Source of the DNA: Anaerocolumna sp.
GTDB lineage: Bacteria > Bacillota > Clostridia > Lachnospirales > Lachnospiraceae
Direction: 5' to 3'
DNA length: 5,788 nucleotides
Assembly (NCBI GenBank): GCA_029256035.1
Contig: JAQSYR010000095.1
Coordinates: 1 to 5,788 of the forward strand
Shown here: in pieces, positions 1-5,788 of the stretch
Layout: each line of letters begins with the position of its first letter
Numbering within the stretch: the first letter of the stretch is position 1
Notes under the pieces: generated by a model
Told to the model about the DNA's origin: nothing
Database searches by the model: none
What the model saw: the letters and a program-made list of their open reading frames with translations, nothing else
Made by a program: the position numbers and the translations under genes

Positions 1-100
1 AAAACAGGAAAACAATTAGTGACCACAGGAAAAGTAAATAGTAGCAACAAGAAAAACATTAATAACCTAGGATAGAAAGTTTAGGAAAGGCTCGGGTAAT
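1..100. other. Upstream edge and pth leader, no confident gene
   Basis: One + strand frame is open from the window edge to a TAG at 73-75, encoding 24 Lys/Asn/Ser-rich residues. The other two forward frames close early. This could be the C-terminal tail of an upstream gene, but 24 open codons are easily reached by chance and the sequence matches no family I recognise. A 9-base direct repeat (ACAGGAAAA at 4-12 and 25-33, 21 bases apart) keeps the same frame and would give a repeated Thr-Gly-Lys. The only functional element I can support is the pth ribosome binding site AGGAAAGG at 83-90. Confidence 0.25.
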
Positions 101-664
101 ATGTACATTATTATAGGATTAGGAAACCCATCAAGAGAATGGCAGGCAACCAGACATAATATCGGATTTGATGCGATTACACATTTATCAGATGAATATA
201 ATATACCCTTAGATTTTAAAAAGCATAAAGCCCTCTGTGGTAAAGGTTATATTGAGGGGGAAAAGGTGCTATTGGCACAGCCCCAGACTTTTATGAACCG
301 AAGTGGGGAAAGTGTCAGGGAACTGGTAGATTTTTATAAAGTATCTTCCAATGAAATTATCATAATCTATGACGATATCAGCCTAGCAGTGGGACAACTT
401 CGCTTACGTGGGAAAGGCAGTGCCGGAGGACATAATGGAGTAAAAAGTATTATTAGTCATTTAGGGTCAGAAGAGTTCCCCCGCATTAAAGTAGGTGTTG
501 GTGATAAGCCCAAGGGATGGGATTTGGCAGATTATGTCCTTGGCCGCTTTAACAATGAAGAACAGCCCATAATCCGGGAAGCACTTAAGAAAACATCAGA
601 TGCAGTTAAGACAATTATTATGGATGGTATGGAAGCTGCCATGAATTTATATAATAGAAAATAG
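101..664 (+). CDS. pth: Peptidyl-tRNA hydrolase (Pth)
   Basis: This cytosolic enzyme cleaves the ester bond of peptidyl-tRNAs released prematurely by ribosomes, returning free tRNA to translation; in bacteria it is generally essential. The 187-residue product is the normal length for the bacterial Pth family. Family motifs are in order: GLGNP at 6-10, TRHNIGF at 17-23, TFMNRSG at 63-69, YDDISL at 90-95 and GSAGGHNG at 106-113. By alignment from memory to E. coli Pth, the active-site and substrate-binding residues N10, H20, N68, D93 and N114 correspond to N9, H19, N66, D91 and N112, so the enzyme should be active. The ATG at 101 is chosen because the conserved N-terminal strand begins immediately and AGGAAAGG (83-90) lies 10 bases upstream. 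It ends with TAG, 107 bp before mfd, with no terminator visible between. Identification is near certain. Confidence 0.97.
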   Translation: MYIIIGLGNPSREWQATRHNIGFDAITHLSDEYNIPLDFKKHKALCGKGYIEGEKVLLAQPQTFMNRSGESVRELVDFYKVSSNEIIIIYDDISLAVGQLRLRGKGSAGGHNGVKSIISHLGSEEFPRIKVGVGDKPKGWDLADYVLGRFNNEEQPIIREALKKTSDAVKTIIMDGMEAAMNLYNRK

Positions 665-759
665 ATAGGATTAATTGAAATTTTTAGAAGTTCATATAAA
701 AATGAAATTAACCAAAAAGTTAAATTAAAAAGAAGTTGAAAATAGGAGTTTATACTTAG

Positions 760-767
760 AAGGAGGT
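760..767 (+). promoter_or_regulatory. Strong Shine-Dalgarno fixing the TTG start of mfd
   Basis: AAGGAGGT is an almost perfect complement of the 16S rRNA 3' end. It sits 4 bases before the TTG at 772 (5 bases after the GGAGG core), supporting TTG as the real start. The first in-frame ATG comes much later and would cut into the conserved N-terminal domain. A second, weaker AGGAG at 744-748 has no suitable start codon at normal spacing. Confidence 0.85.
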
Positions 768-771
768 CACC

Positions 772-3700
772 TTGAAAACCTTTACAGCACCACTGAAAGA
801 ATTAAAAGAATTTAATGACATTCAGGACAATTTAAAATTGAAAAACACACCGGTACAGATAACTGGTTGTATCGACTCACAAAAATGTCATCTTATCAGC
901 GGACTGAGTGAAGGATATCCTTGGAAGTTAATCATAACATATAATGATATAAAAGCAAAAGAAATCTATGAAGATTATAAGCTTTATGACAGTAATGTTT
1001 ACTTCTACCCGGCAAAAGACTTCATATTTTACAGTGCTGATATTCATGGTAACGCAATTGTTAGAGAACGTCTTAAAATATTAAAAAAGTTAATTGAAAA
1101 AGAACCGATTACTGTAATAACTACATTAGACGGTGGTATGGATAAAATACTGCCATTAGATTTTATAAAGAAGAAAGTATTAACAATAGAAGAAGCAGGA
1201 AGTATAAATCTAACGGAACTTGCCTCAGAACTGGTACATTTGGGATATGAACGACAGGGACAGGTGGAAGGGCCTGGTGAATTTGCAATTCGAGGGGGAA
1301 TCCTTGATATTTTTCCGCCTACAGAAGACAGTCCTTATCGTATTGAGTTATGGGGTGATGAAGTAGATTCCATTCGTTCTTTTGATGCAGACAGCCAAAG
1401 ATCCATTGAGAGAGTGGAAAACTTAATTATTTACCCTGCAGCTGAAATGATATTAGACCAACAGCGGATGTTACAAGGACTTAGAAAAATAGAAGAAGAA
1501 AAGTCTGATTATGTTAAGAGCCTAAGAGTTCAAAGGAAAACGGAGGAAGCTTCCCGAATTCAGAATATTATTGAAGAGTTTAAAGAAAATCTAGAAAGTT
1601 TCCAAGGCTCTGTTGGCATTGACAGCTATATTAAGTATTTTTATGAACACACCGTTTCATTTTTCGACTATTTCCATGGAGAAGATGCAGTAATTTTCTT
1701 AGATGAACCTAGCAGGCTCGCTGAAAAAGGTGAGGCTGTAGAAACTGAGTTTAGAGAAGGTATGACCAGCAGAATAGAAAAAGGATATATTTTACCTGGC
1801 CAAAGTGATGTTATCTATGGTTATAAAGAACTTCTGGCTGGCCTAAACCGAAGAAACACTCTTCTATTAAGTACAATGGATCATAAGATTACCAATTTTA
1901 CACTAAAAGCAAAATATGATGTGACCGTAAGATCAGTAAATCCTTATAACAATAATTTTGATGTATTGGTAAAAGATCTGACCAAATGGAAGAAGAGTGG
2001 TTACCGGGTACTACTGCTTTCCGGATCTAAAACCCGTGCCAAACGTTTAAGTGAAGATCTTAGAGAACATGATCTTACCGCCTTTTATAGTGAAGACATG
2101 GACAGAACTATTCAAAAAGGTGAAATTATGATTGCTTATGGGTCTCTTCATCGTGGATTTGAATATCCTTTGATAAAATTAGTGGTAATCTCAGAAAGTG
2201 ATATTTTTGGTGTAGAGAAGAAGAAGCGGAAAAAGAAAAAAGAGTATGGTGGAAATAATATTCAAAGCTTTACCGATCTAAATATTGGGGACTACGTAGT
2301 TCATGAGAATCATGGATTAGGTATTTACAGAGGAATTGAGAAGATCGAAGTTGATAAGATAACAAAAGATTACATTAAGATTGAATATGGTGGCGGAGGC
2401 GTGTTGTATATTCTTGCAACAGGCCTTGATGTGATTCAAAAATATGCCGGTGCAGATGCTAAAAAACCTAAACTAAATAAACTTAATTCACCGGAATGGA
2501 AAAACACAAAAACCAGAGTAAAAGGCGCAGTTAAGGAAATAGCCAAGGAATTAGTTGAACTTTATGCACTAAGACAAGCCAAAGAAGGATACCAGTATGG
2601 ACCGGATACGGTTTGGCAGAAGGAATTTGAAGAAATGTTTCCTTACGAAGAAACAGACGATCAGTTAAGGGCCATTGAAGCAACCAAACGAGATATGGAA
2701 AGCAAAAAAATCATGGATCGTCTAGTATGTGGAGATGTAGGTTATGGAAAGACAGAGATTGCCATACGTGCTGCTTTTAAAGCAGTATCTGATGGAAAGC
2801 AGGTAGTATTTTTGGTTCCGACTACCATACTAGCCCAGCAGCATTATAATACATTTGTACAAAGAATGATGGATTTTCCTATAAGTATTGATATGCTGTC
2901 ACGTTTTCGTACTCCCGCACAGCAGAAGAAAGTAATTGAGCGGCTAAAAAAAGGCAGCCTGGATATTTTAATCGGAACCCATCGGGTACTTTCAAAAGAT
3001 ATTCAATTTAAGAACCTTGGGCTGTTGATCGTAGATGAAGAACAACGGTTTGGAGTTACCCATAAAGAGAAAGTAAAAAAATTAAAAGAAAATATTGATG
3101 TATTAACCTTAACAGCAACTCCTATTCCAAGAACACTGCACATGAGCTTAATCGGAATAAGAGATATGAGTGTTTTAGATGAACCACCAGTAGACAGACT
3201 TCCCATCCAGACCTATGTATTAGAGCATAATGATGAAATTGTCAGAGAAGCCATAAACAGAGAACTTGCAAGAGATGGACAGGTTTACTACGTTTATAAC
3301 CGGGTAAATGGAATAGATGAAGTAGCAACTAAAATCTCAAAATTGGTGCCAGAGGCAAATGTATCATTTGCCCATGGTCAAATGAGTGAAAGAGAATTAG
3401 AACGAATCATGTTTGATTTTATTAACGGTGAGATTGATGTCCTGGTTTCCACCACCATTATTGAGACAGGATTAGATATATCTAATGTTAATACCATGAT
3501 TATTGATGATGCAGACCGACTAGGATTATCCCAGCTTTACCAATTGAGAGGGCGTGTAGGCCGTTCAAACCGGACTTCTTATGCTTTCTTAATGTATAAA
3601 CGGGATAAAATGTTAAAGGAAATAGCGGAGAAACGACTTCAGGCAATCAAGGAATTTACAGAATTAGGCTCTGGTTTTAAAATCGCAATGCGAGACCTTG

Positions 3701-4314
3701 AGATTCGTGGTGCAGGTAATTTGCTAGGTGCACAGCAAAGCGGACATATGGAAGCGGTGGGCTATGATTTGTATTGCAAAATGTTAAATGATGCAGTTCG
3801 TTCACTCAAAGGTGAAATTTCAGAAGAGGATAGCTTTGATACAACAGTAGATATGGATATTGATGCCTTTATACCGGCTACTTATATTAAAAGTGAAGTT
3901 CAAAAGCTGGATATTTATAAAAGAATTGCTGAAATTGAGAATGAAGACGAATTCCTTGATATGCAAGAAGAGTTATTAGACCGTTTTGGTGATATGCCTG
4001 CTTCCGTCAATAATTTGCTTAACATTGCATTGTTAAAGGCGATCTGTCATAGCACTTATATAACTTCCTTGGTTCATAAAAATGATGAAATTAAGCTGGT
4101 TATGTATCCTAAGGCAAAGCTAAAGGTTGAGAAGATTCCAGACCTTATTAAAAAATATGAGCCATCATTAAAACTATATCCAGAAGCCAATCCATATTTT
4201 ATTTATAGCCTTAAAACCAGTAATAAAACAGGCAAAATTGATACATTAAGTTTGTTTGAATATGTGAAAAATATATTAAATGACTTAAAACTATTGATAG
4301 ATGAAGATAAATAA
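772..4314 (+). CDS. mfd: Transcription-repair coupling factor Mfd (TRCF)
   Basis: Mfd is a DNA translocase that pushes on RNA polymerase stalled at DNA damage, releases it, and recruits UvrA to start nucleotide excision repair. The 1180-residue product is full length (E. coli about 1148, B. subtilis about 1177). The N-terminal UvrB-like module has a degenerate Walker A region near 31-41 and the FAIRGGILDIFPP signature at 171-183. R174, R190 and W194 align with E. coli residues R165, R181 and F185, which contact UvrA. A Lys-rich linker (483-490) precedes the RNA polymerase-interacting domain, marked by IGDYVVHENHGLG at 505-517. The superfamily 2 translocase follows: Q631 of the Q motif, Walker A GDVGYGKT 654-661, DEEQ 755-758, TATP 781-784, TTIIETGLDI 894-903, and QLRGRVGR 924-931. 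The TRG region lies at about 952-986 and the C-terminal TRCF domain at about 1025-1125. All motor motifs look intact and there is no frameshift. Identification is essentially certain. Confidence 0.98.
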   Translation: MKTFTAPLKELKEFNDIQDNLKLKNTPVQITGCIDSQKCHLISGLSEGYPWKLIITYNDIKAKEIYEDYKLYDSNVYFYPAKDFIFYSADIHGNAIVRERLKILKKLIEKEPITVITTLDGGMDKILPLDFIKKKVLTIEEAGSINLTELASELVHLGYERQGQVEGPGEFAIRGGILDIFPPTEDSPYRIELWGDEVDSIRSFDADSQRSIERVENLIIYPAAEMILDQQRMLQGLRKIEEEKSDYVKSLRVQRKTEEASRIQNIIEEFKENLESFQGSVGIDSYIKYFYEHTVSFFDYFHGEDAVIFLDEPSRLAEKGEAVETEFREGMTSRIEKGYILPGQSDVIYGYKELLAGLNRRNTLLLSTMDHKITNFTLKAKYDVTVRSVNPYNNNFDVLVKDLTKWKKSGYRVLLLSGSKTRAKRLSEDLREHDLTAFYSEDMDRTIQKGEIMIAYGSLHRGFEYPLIKLVVISESDIFGVEKKKRKKKKEYGGNNIQSFTDLNIGDYVVHENHGLGIYRGIEKIEVDKITKDYIKIEYGGGGVLYILATGLDVIQKYAGADAKKPKLNKLNSPEWKNTKTRVKGAVKEIAKELVELYALRQAKEGYQYGPDTVWQKEFEEMFPYEETDDQLRAIEATKRDMESKKIMDRLVCGDVGYGKTEIAIRAAFKAVSDGKQVVFLVPTTILAQQHYNTFVQRMMDFPISIDMLSRFRTPAQQKKVIERLKKGSLDILIGTHRVLSKDIQFKNLGLLIVDEEQRFGVTHKEKVKKLKENIDVLTLTATPIPRTLHMSLIGIRDMSVLDEPPVDRLPIQTYVLEHNDEIVREAINRELARDGQVYYVYNRVNGIDEVATKISKLVPEANVSFAHGQMSERELERIMFDFINGEIDVLVSTTIIETGLDISNVNTMIIDDADRLGLSQLYQLRGRVGRSNRTSYAFLMYKRDKMLKEIAEKRLQAIKEFTELGSGFKIAMRDLEIRGAGNLLGAQQSGHMEAVGYDLYCKMLNDAVRSLKGEISEEDSFDTTVDMDIDAFIPATYIKSEVQKLDIYKRIAEIENEDEFLDMQEELLDRFGDMPASVNNLLNIALLKAICHSTYITSLVHKNDEIKLVMYPKAKLKVEKIPDLIKKYEPSLKLYPEANPYFIYSLKTSNKTGKIDTLSLFEYVKNILNDLKLLIDEDK

Positions 4315-4411
4315 ATTATAATGTTAAGACAGGCTTGCGCAATATTATTTCCGTTTCTATCCAGAAGTGAAGAATTCGTATATTGCCAGGACCGAAAAGA
4401 AGAGACAGAAT

Positions 4412-4415
4412 GGAG
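4412..4415 (+). promoter_or_regulatory. Ribosome binding site deciding the foldase start
   Basis: GGAG lies 6 bases before the ATG at 4422. That start yields a textbook lipoprotein signal peptide beginning MKKFKK. The frame is also open further upstream, with TTG at 4383 and ATG at 4410. Those starts would add a charged, Arg-rich stretch before the signal peptide and lack a comparable Shine-Dalgarno sequence, so 4422 is preferred. Confidence 0.7.
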
Positions 4416-4421
4416 TTAAAT

Positions 4422-5474
4422 ATGAAAAAATTTAAAAAGATAATTTATTTGGGTTTATTATCTGCATTTATGATGTCTGCAGTGGCCTGTTCCAAGGATA
4501 CAACGCAGAATACATCAGATGAAAGTACATCTGCAGCAGGAGAAGTGGATAACAGTTTATTTGATGAAGTAGTTGTTACCATTGGAGATCAGGAAATTAA
4601 ATATAGTGAAGCAATGATATACTTTAATTTAATACAGGCACAATATGAAAGTTATTATGGACCAGAAATCTGGACCTATGATTTAGGTGGACAAACATTT
4701 GGAGATATGGTAAAGCAGGAAATTATGAGTATGATGACTCAGACAAAAGTTATAAGTGATCATGCAGCTGATTATAATGTAACCATTACAGAAGATGATG
4801 AAGCTTTAATTAAACAGTATGCCAATGAATTATATACAGGAATCACAGAAGAAGACAGAACTCGTCTTGGCATTACAGAAGAAATAGCAGAACAATTCTA
4901 TCGTGATAATAAACTTTATGAAAAAGTATATGATGCTGCAACAATGGATGTAGATACGGAAGTTTCTGATGAAGAAGCAAAACAAGTTACGGTTCAGCAT
5001 TTATTGATTAAAACACAGAAAACGGATGCAGCAGGAGCTACAGTAGATTTTACAGAAGCAGAAAAAGCAGAAGCATTAAAGAAAGCACAGGATTTATTAG
5101 CACAGGCAAAAGAAACAGATGATTTCTATGCTTTAGCAGAAGCGAATACAGAAGACAGCAGTGTTGAATATACTTTTGGTAAAGGTGAAATGGTGGCAGA
5201 ATTTGAAGAAGCAGCATTTGCCATGAAACCAGGAGATATTAGTGAACTTGTAGAAACCGAATATGGATATCACATTTTATACTGTGTCAGTGATTTTGAT
5301 GAGGATGCAACTTTAGAGAAGAAAGAAGAAATTATCACAACAAGACAAAATGCTGCATTCCAGGAGTTATATGAAACTTGGGAACCAAACTATGAAGTTA
5401 AGGTAAATGATGAAGTTTGGGATGCCATAACATTTGAAAGTGCTACAACAGAAGAATCTGATGCTGCAACATAA
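4422..5474 (+). CDS. PrsA/SurA-like parvulin peptidyl-prolyl isomerase lipoprotein
   Basis: Predicted extracytoplasmic foldase of 350 residues, anchored to the outer face of the membrane, that isomerises X-Pro bonds in exported proteins. The N-terminus has basic residues (KKFKK), a hydrophobic core, and a lipobox-like AVAC with C23 as the probable lipidated cysteine; Ala at -3 is slightly off consensus. A Ser/Thr/Asp-rich tether follows (about 24-46). Next is a helical SurA_N-like chaperone region (about 47-185) and a parvulin domain (about 188-290) running from VQHLLIK to YGYHILYC. H193, D245, M257, F261 and H284 match the five parvulin active-site positions (H8, C40, M57, F61 and H92 of E. 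coli Par10), with Asp replacing Cys as in PrsA. The usual GG-D/N-LG loop after D245 is shortened. The C-terminal tail (337-350) is acidic and Ser/Thr-rich. It lies 107 bp after mfd with no terminator between, a neighbourhood familiar from clostridia. The exact subfamily name (PrsA versus SurA-like) is less certain than the domain call. Confidence 0.92.
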   Translation: MKKFKKIIYLGLLSAFMMSAVACSKDTTQNTSDESTSAAGEVDNSLFDEVVVTIGDQEIKYSEAMIYFNLIQAQYESYYGPEIWTYDLGGQTFGDMVKQEIMSMMTQTKVISDHAADYNVTITEDDEALIKQYANELYTGITEEDRTRLGITEEIAEQFYRDNKLYEKVYDAATMDVDTEVSDEEAKQVTVQHLLIKTQKTDAAGATVDFTEAEKAEALKKAQDLLAQAKETDDFYALAEANTEDSSVEYTFGKGEMVAEFEEAAFAMKPGDISELVETEYGYHILYCVSDFDEDATLEKKEEIITTRQNAAFQELYETWEPNYEVKVNDEVWDAITFESATTEESDAAT

Positions 5475-5481
5475 AAGTAGT

Positions 5482-5528
5482 TGAAAGATGTCTGTCACAG
5501 CAGATTTTTAGAGATAGCAGATCTTTCA
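5482..5528 (+). repeat. Imperfect inverted repeat after the foldase gene
   Basis: TGAAAGA (5482-5488) can pair with TCTTTCA (5522-5528), and TCTG (5491-5494) with CAGA (5518-5521). This gives 11 base pairs with a 2-base bulge on the 5' side and a 23-base loop. The loop holds a second CAGA (5501-5504) inside a direct repeat AGCAGAT (5499-5505 and 5516-5522), so TCTG could pair with either copy. No T-run follows, so it is not an intrinsic terminator by itself. It may protect the 3' end of the foldase mRNA or be chance pairing. Confidence 0.35.
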
Positions 5529-5542
5529 TAGAATACGAAAAG

Positions 5543-5595
5543 GAGTTGTAATCATGGTGAAATTCAATACATCACCAAGGTTACAACTCTTTTTT
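5543..5595 (+). terminator. Rho-independent terminator
   Basis: The arms 5543-5560 and 5572-5589 form an 18-position stem with one G-U wobble and one A-A mismatch, around an 11-base loop (5561-5571). Six T residues follow directly (5590-5595), and A residues upstream (5538-5541) can extend pairing into the T-run. It lies about 70 bp past the foldase stop and is the natural end of a pth-mfd-foldase transcript. On the other strand only a weak, offset T-run of four follows, so efficient bidirectional action is doubtful. Confidence 0.88.
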
Positions 5596-5613
5596 ACTTC
5601 ATATTCATATTGA
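5554..5613 (+). CDS. Possible 19-residue micro-ORF inside the terminator, doubtful
   Basis: An ATG at 5554 lies 8 bases after an excellent AAAAGGAG (5538-5545) and opens MVKFNTSPRLQLFFTSYSY, ending at a TGA that overlaps the -35 box of the next gene. The sequence matches nothing I recognise and has no clear signal or membrane segment. The A-rich arm and stem of the terminator readily create a Shine-Dalgarno look-alike, and folding would hide both the binding site and the ATG. Chance is the most likely explanation; it is listed only because the start context is unusually good. Confidence 0.12.
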   Translation: MVKFNTSPRLQLFFTSYSY

Positions 5614-5636
5614 CAAAAGGGAAATGTTGGTATAAC
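5610..5636 (+). promoter_or_regulatory. Probable sigma-A promoter of the ABC transporter gene
   Basis: A consensus -35 TTGACA (5610-5615) and a -10 TATAAC (5631-5636, five of six consensus) are separated by 15 bases. This is shorter than the ideal 17, but a TG at 5628-5629 gives an extended -10 (TGGTATAAC) that can compensate. Transcription would start near 5643, about 88 bases before the ABC start codon. The site is directly downstream of the terminator, where a new unit would be expected to begin. Confidence 0.6.
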
Positions 5637-5639
5637 CTA

Positions 5640-5649
5640 AAAGTACTTT
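5640..5649. promoter_or_regulatory. Palindrome at predicted transcription start, possible operator
   Basis: AAAGTACTTT is a perfect 10-base palindrome beginning 4 bases after the -10 box and covering the predicted start of transcription, where repressors often bind. Perfect 10-base palindromes do occur by chance in AT-rich DNA, and no second copy is seen in the window. No regulator gene is visible to pair with it. Confidence 0.25.
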
Positions 5650-5730
5650 GCTTATTAGTTAAATAATTATCATGGTACTAGTAGGTAAGGACTTTATTTG
5701 ATGAATGCCAACCGGCAGATGGGAGAAAGT

Positions 5731-5788
5731 ATGATTGAGATTAAAAATTTAACTAAAGTTTATAAGCTCTCCAAAAAACAAATGCAAG
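5731..5788 (+). CDS. ABC transporter ATP-binding protein, N-terminal fragment
   Basis: Only the first 19 codons are present (MIEIKNLTKVYKLSKKQMQ); the gene continues past the window. The opening MIEIKNLTKVYK is the first beta strand typical of ABC ATPases (I-x-I-x-x-L-T-K-x-Y). The Walker A, signature and Walker B motifs would lie beyond the edge, so the call rests on this short stretch. The following Lys/Gln-rich segment suggests a longer than usual insert before the next strand, as I recall from NatA-like exporter ATPases of clostridia, but the substrate cannot be judged. The ATG at 5731 is preferred because GGGAG (5721-5725) lies 5 bases upstream and the family N-terminus starts there. An in-frame ATG at 5701 would add ten residues (MNANRQMGES). 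It appears to be driven by the promoter at 5610-5636 rather than by the upstream genes. Confidence 0.75.
   Translation, partial: MIEIKNLTKVYKLSKKQMQ

Noticed and set aside
675..700. Possible promoter for mfd (TTGAAA at 675-680, TATAAA at 695-700)
   Set aside because: The spacer is only 14 bases with no extended -10, and the gap is so AT-rich that such boxes are expected by chance. An internal promoter is possible but not supported.
711..730. AT-rich inverted repeat in the pth-mfd gap (TTAAC / GTTAA)
   Set aside because: Only five base pairs with a mismatch beyond, and no T-run. This is expected by chance in such AT-rich sequence.
2212..2243. A/G-rich stretch encoding KKKRKKKK in mfd as a programmed slippage site
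   Set aside because: In the mfd frame it reads AAG AAA AAA GAG, which is not the canonical A AAA AAG arrangement. The full-length frame continues intact, and Lys-rich linkers before the RNA polymerase-interacting domain are common in Mfd of Gram-positive bacteria.
3003..3206. 67-codon reading frame on the minus strand inside mfd
   Set aside because: It lies wholly opposite the conserved motor region of mfd (around the DEEQ and TATP motifs), has no family resemblance, and is best explained as a shadow of the mfd reading frame.
4318..4348. Stem ATAATGTT / AATATTAT just after the mfd stop
   Set aside because: The 8-bp pairing is almost all A-U with one G-U, the loop is long and no T-run follows, so it would not terminate transcription.
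4383..4421. N-terminal extension of the foldase from the TTG at 4383 or ATG at 4410
   Set aside because: It would place a charged Arg-rich segment ahead of a normal lipoprotein signal peptide and lacks a good ribosome binding site. The ATG at 4422 has GGAG at proper spacing.
5652..5666. TTATT-AGTTA-AATAA hairpin in the ABC leader as a riboswitch or attenuator
   Set aside because: Five A-U pairs would not be stable, and the roughly 88-base leader shows no recognised riboswitch core or terminator.

Overview
The window is AT-rich bacterial DNA with every supported gene on the + strand. Three features point to a low-GC Gram-positive anaerobe, most likely class Clostridia and perhaps Lachnospiraceae: strong AAGGAGG-type ribosome binding sites, a lipoprotein foldase, and the gene order pth - mfd - PrsA-like peptidyl-prolyl isomerase. 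That taxonomic call is inference from gene order and protein style; no marker gene here settles it.

Layout. Positions 1-100 are a short AT-rich leader, or the tail of something upstream, with no confidently identified gene. A complete peptidyl-tRNA hydrolase gene (pth, 101-664) is followed by a 107-bp gap and a complete transcription-repair coupling factor gene (mfd, 772-4314), which starts at TTG behind a near-perfect Shine-Dalgarno sequence. A second 107-bp gap precedes a lipid-anchored parvulin-type foldase (4422-5474). Positions 5475-5730 are non-coding as far as I can tell. They hold an imperfect inverted repeat, a strong intrinsic terminator with a 6-T tail, and a promoter with a consensus -35 and an extended -10. 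A small palindrome lies at the expected start of transcription. The window ends 19 codons into a gene whose N-terminus looks like an ABC transporter ATPase.

How the parts relate. The first three genes are co-directional, and I see no terminator between them, so they may form one transcription unit ending at the hairpin at 5543-5595. They share a housekeeping or quality-control character: Pth recycles peptidyl-tRNA dropped by ribosomes, Mfd removes RNA polymerase stalled at DNA lesions and recruits the UvrA repair machinery, and the foldase helps exported proteins fold outside the membrane. The ABC gene appears to start a separate unit with its own promoter.

I found no CRISPR array, mobile element, tRNA or rRNA, and no convincing undescribed system. 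The more interesting details are the crowded 5475-5730 intergenic region and a shortened loop in the parvulin domain of the foldase.
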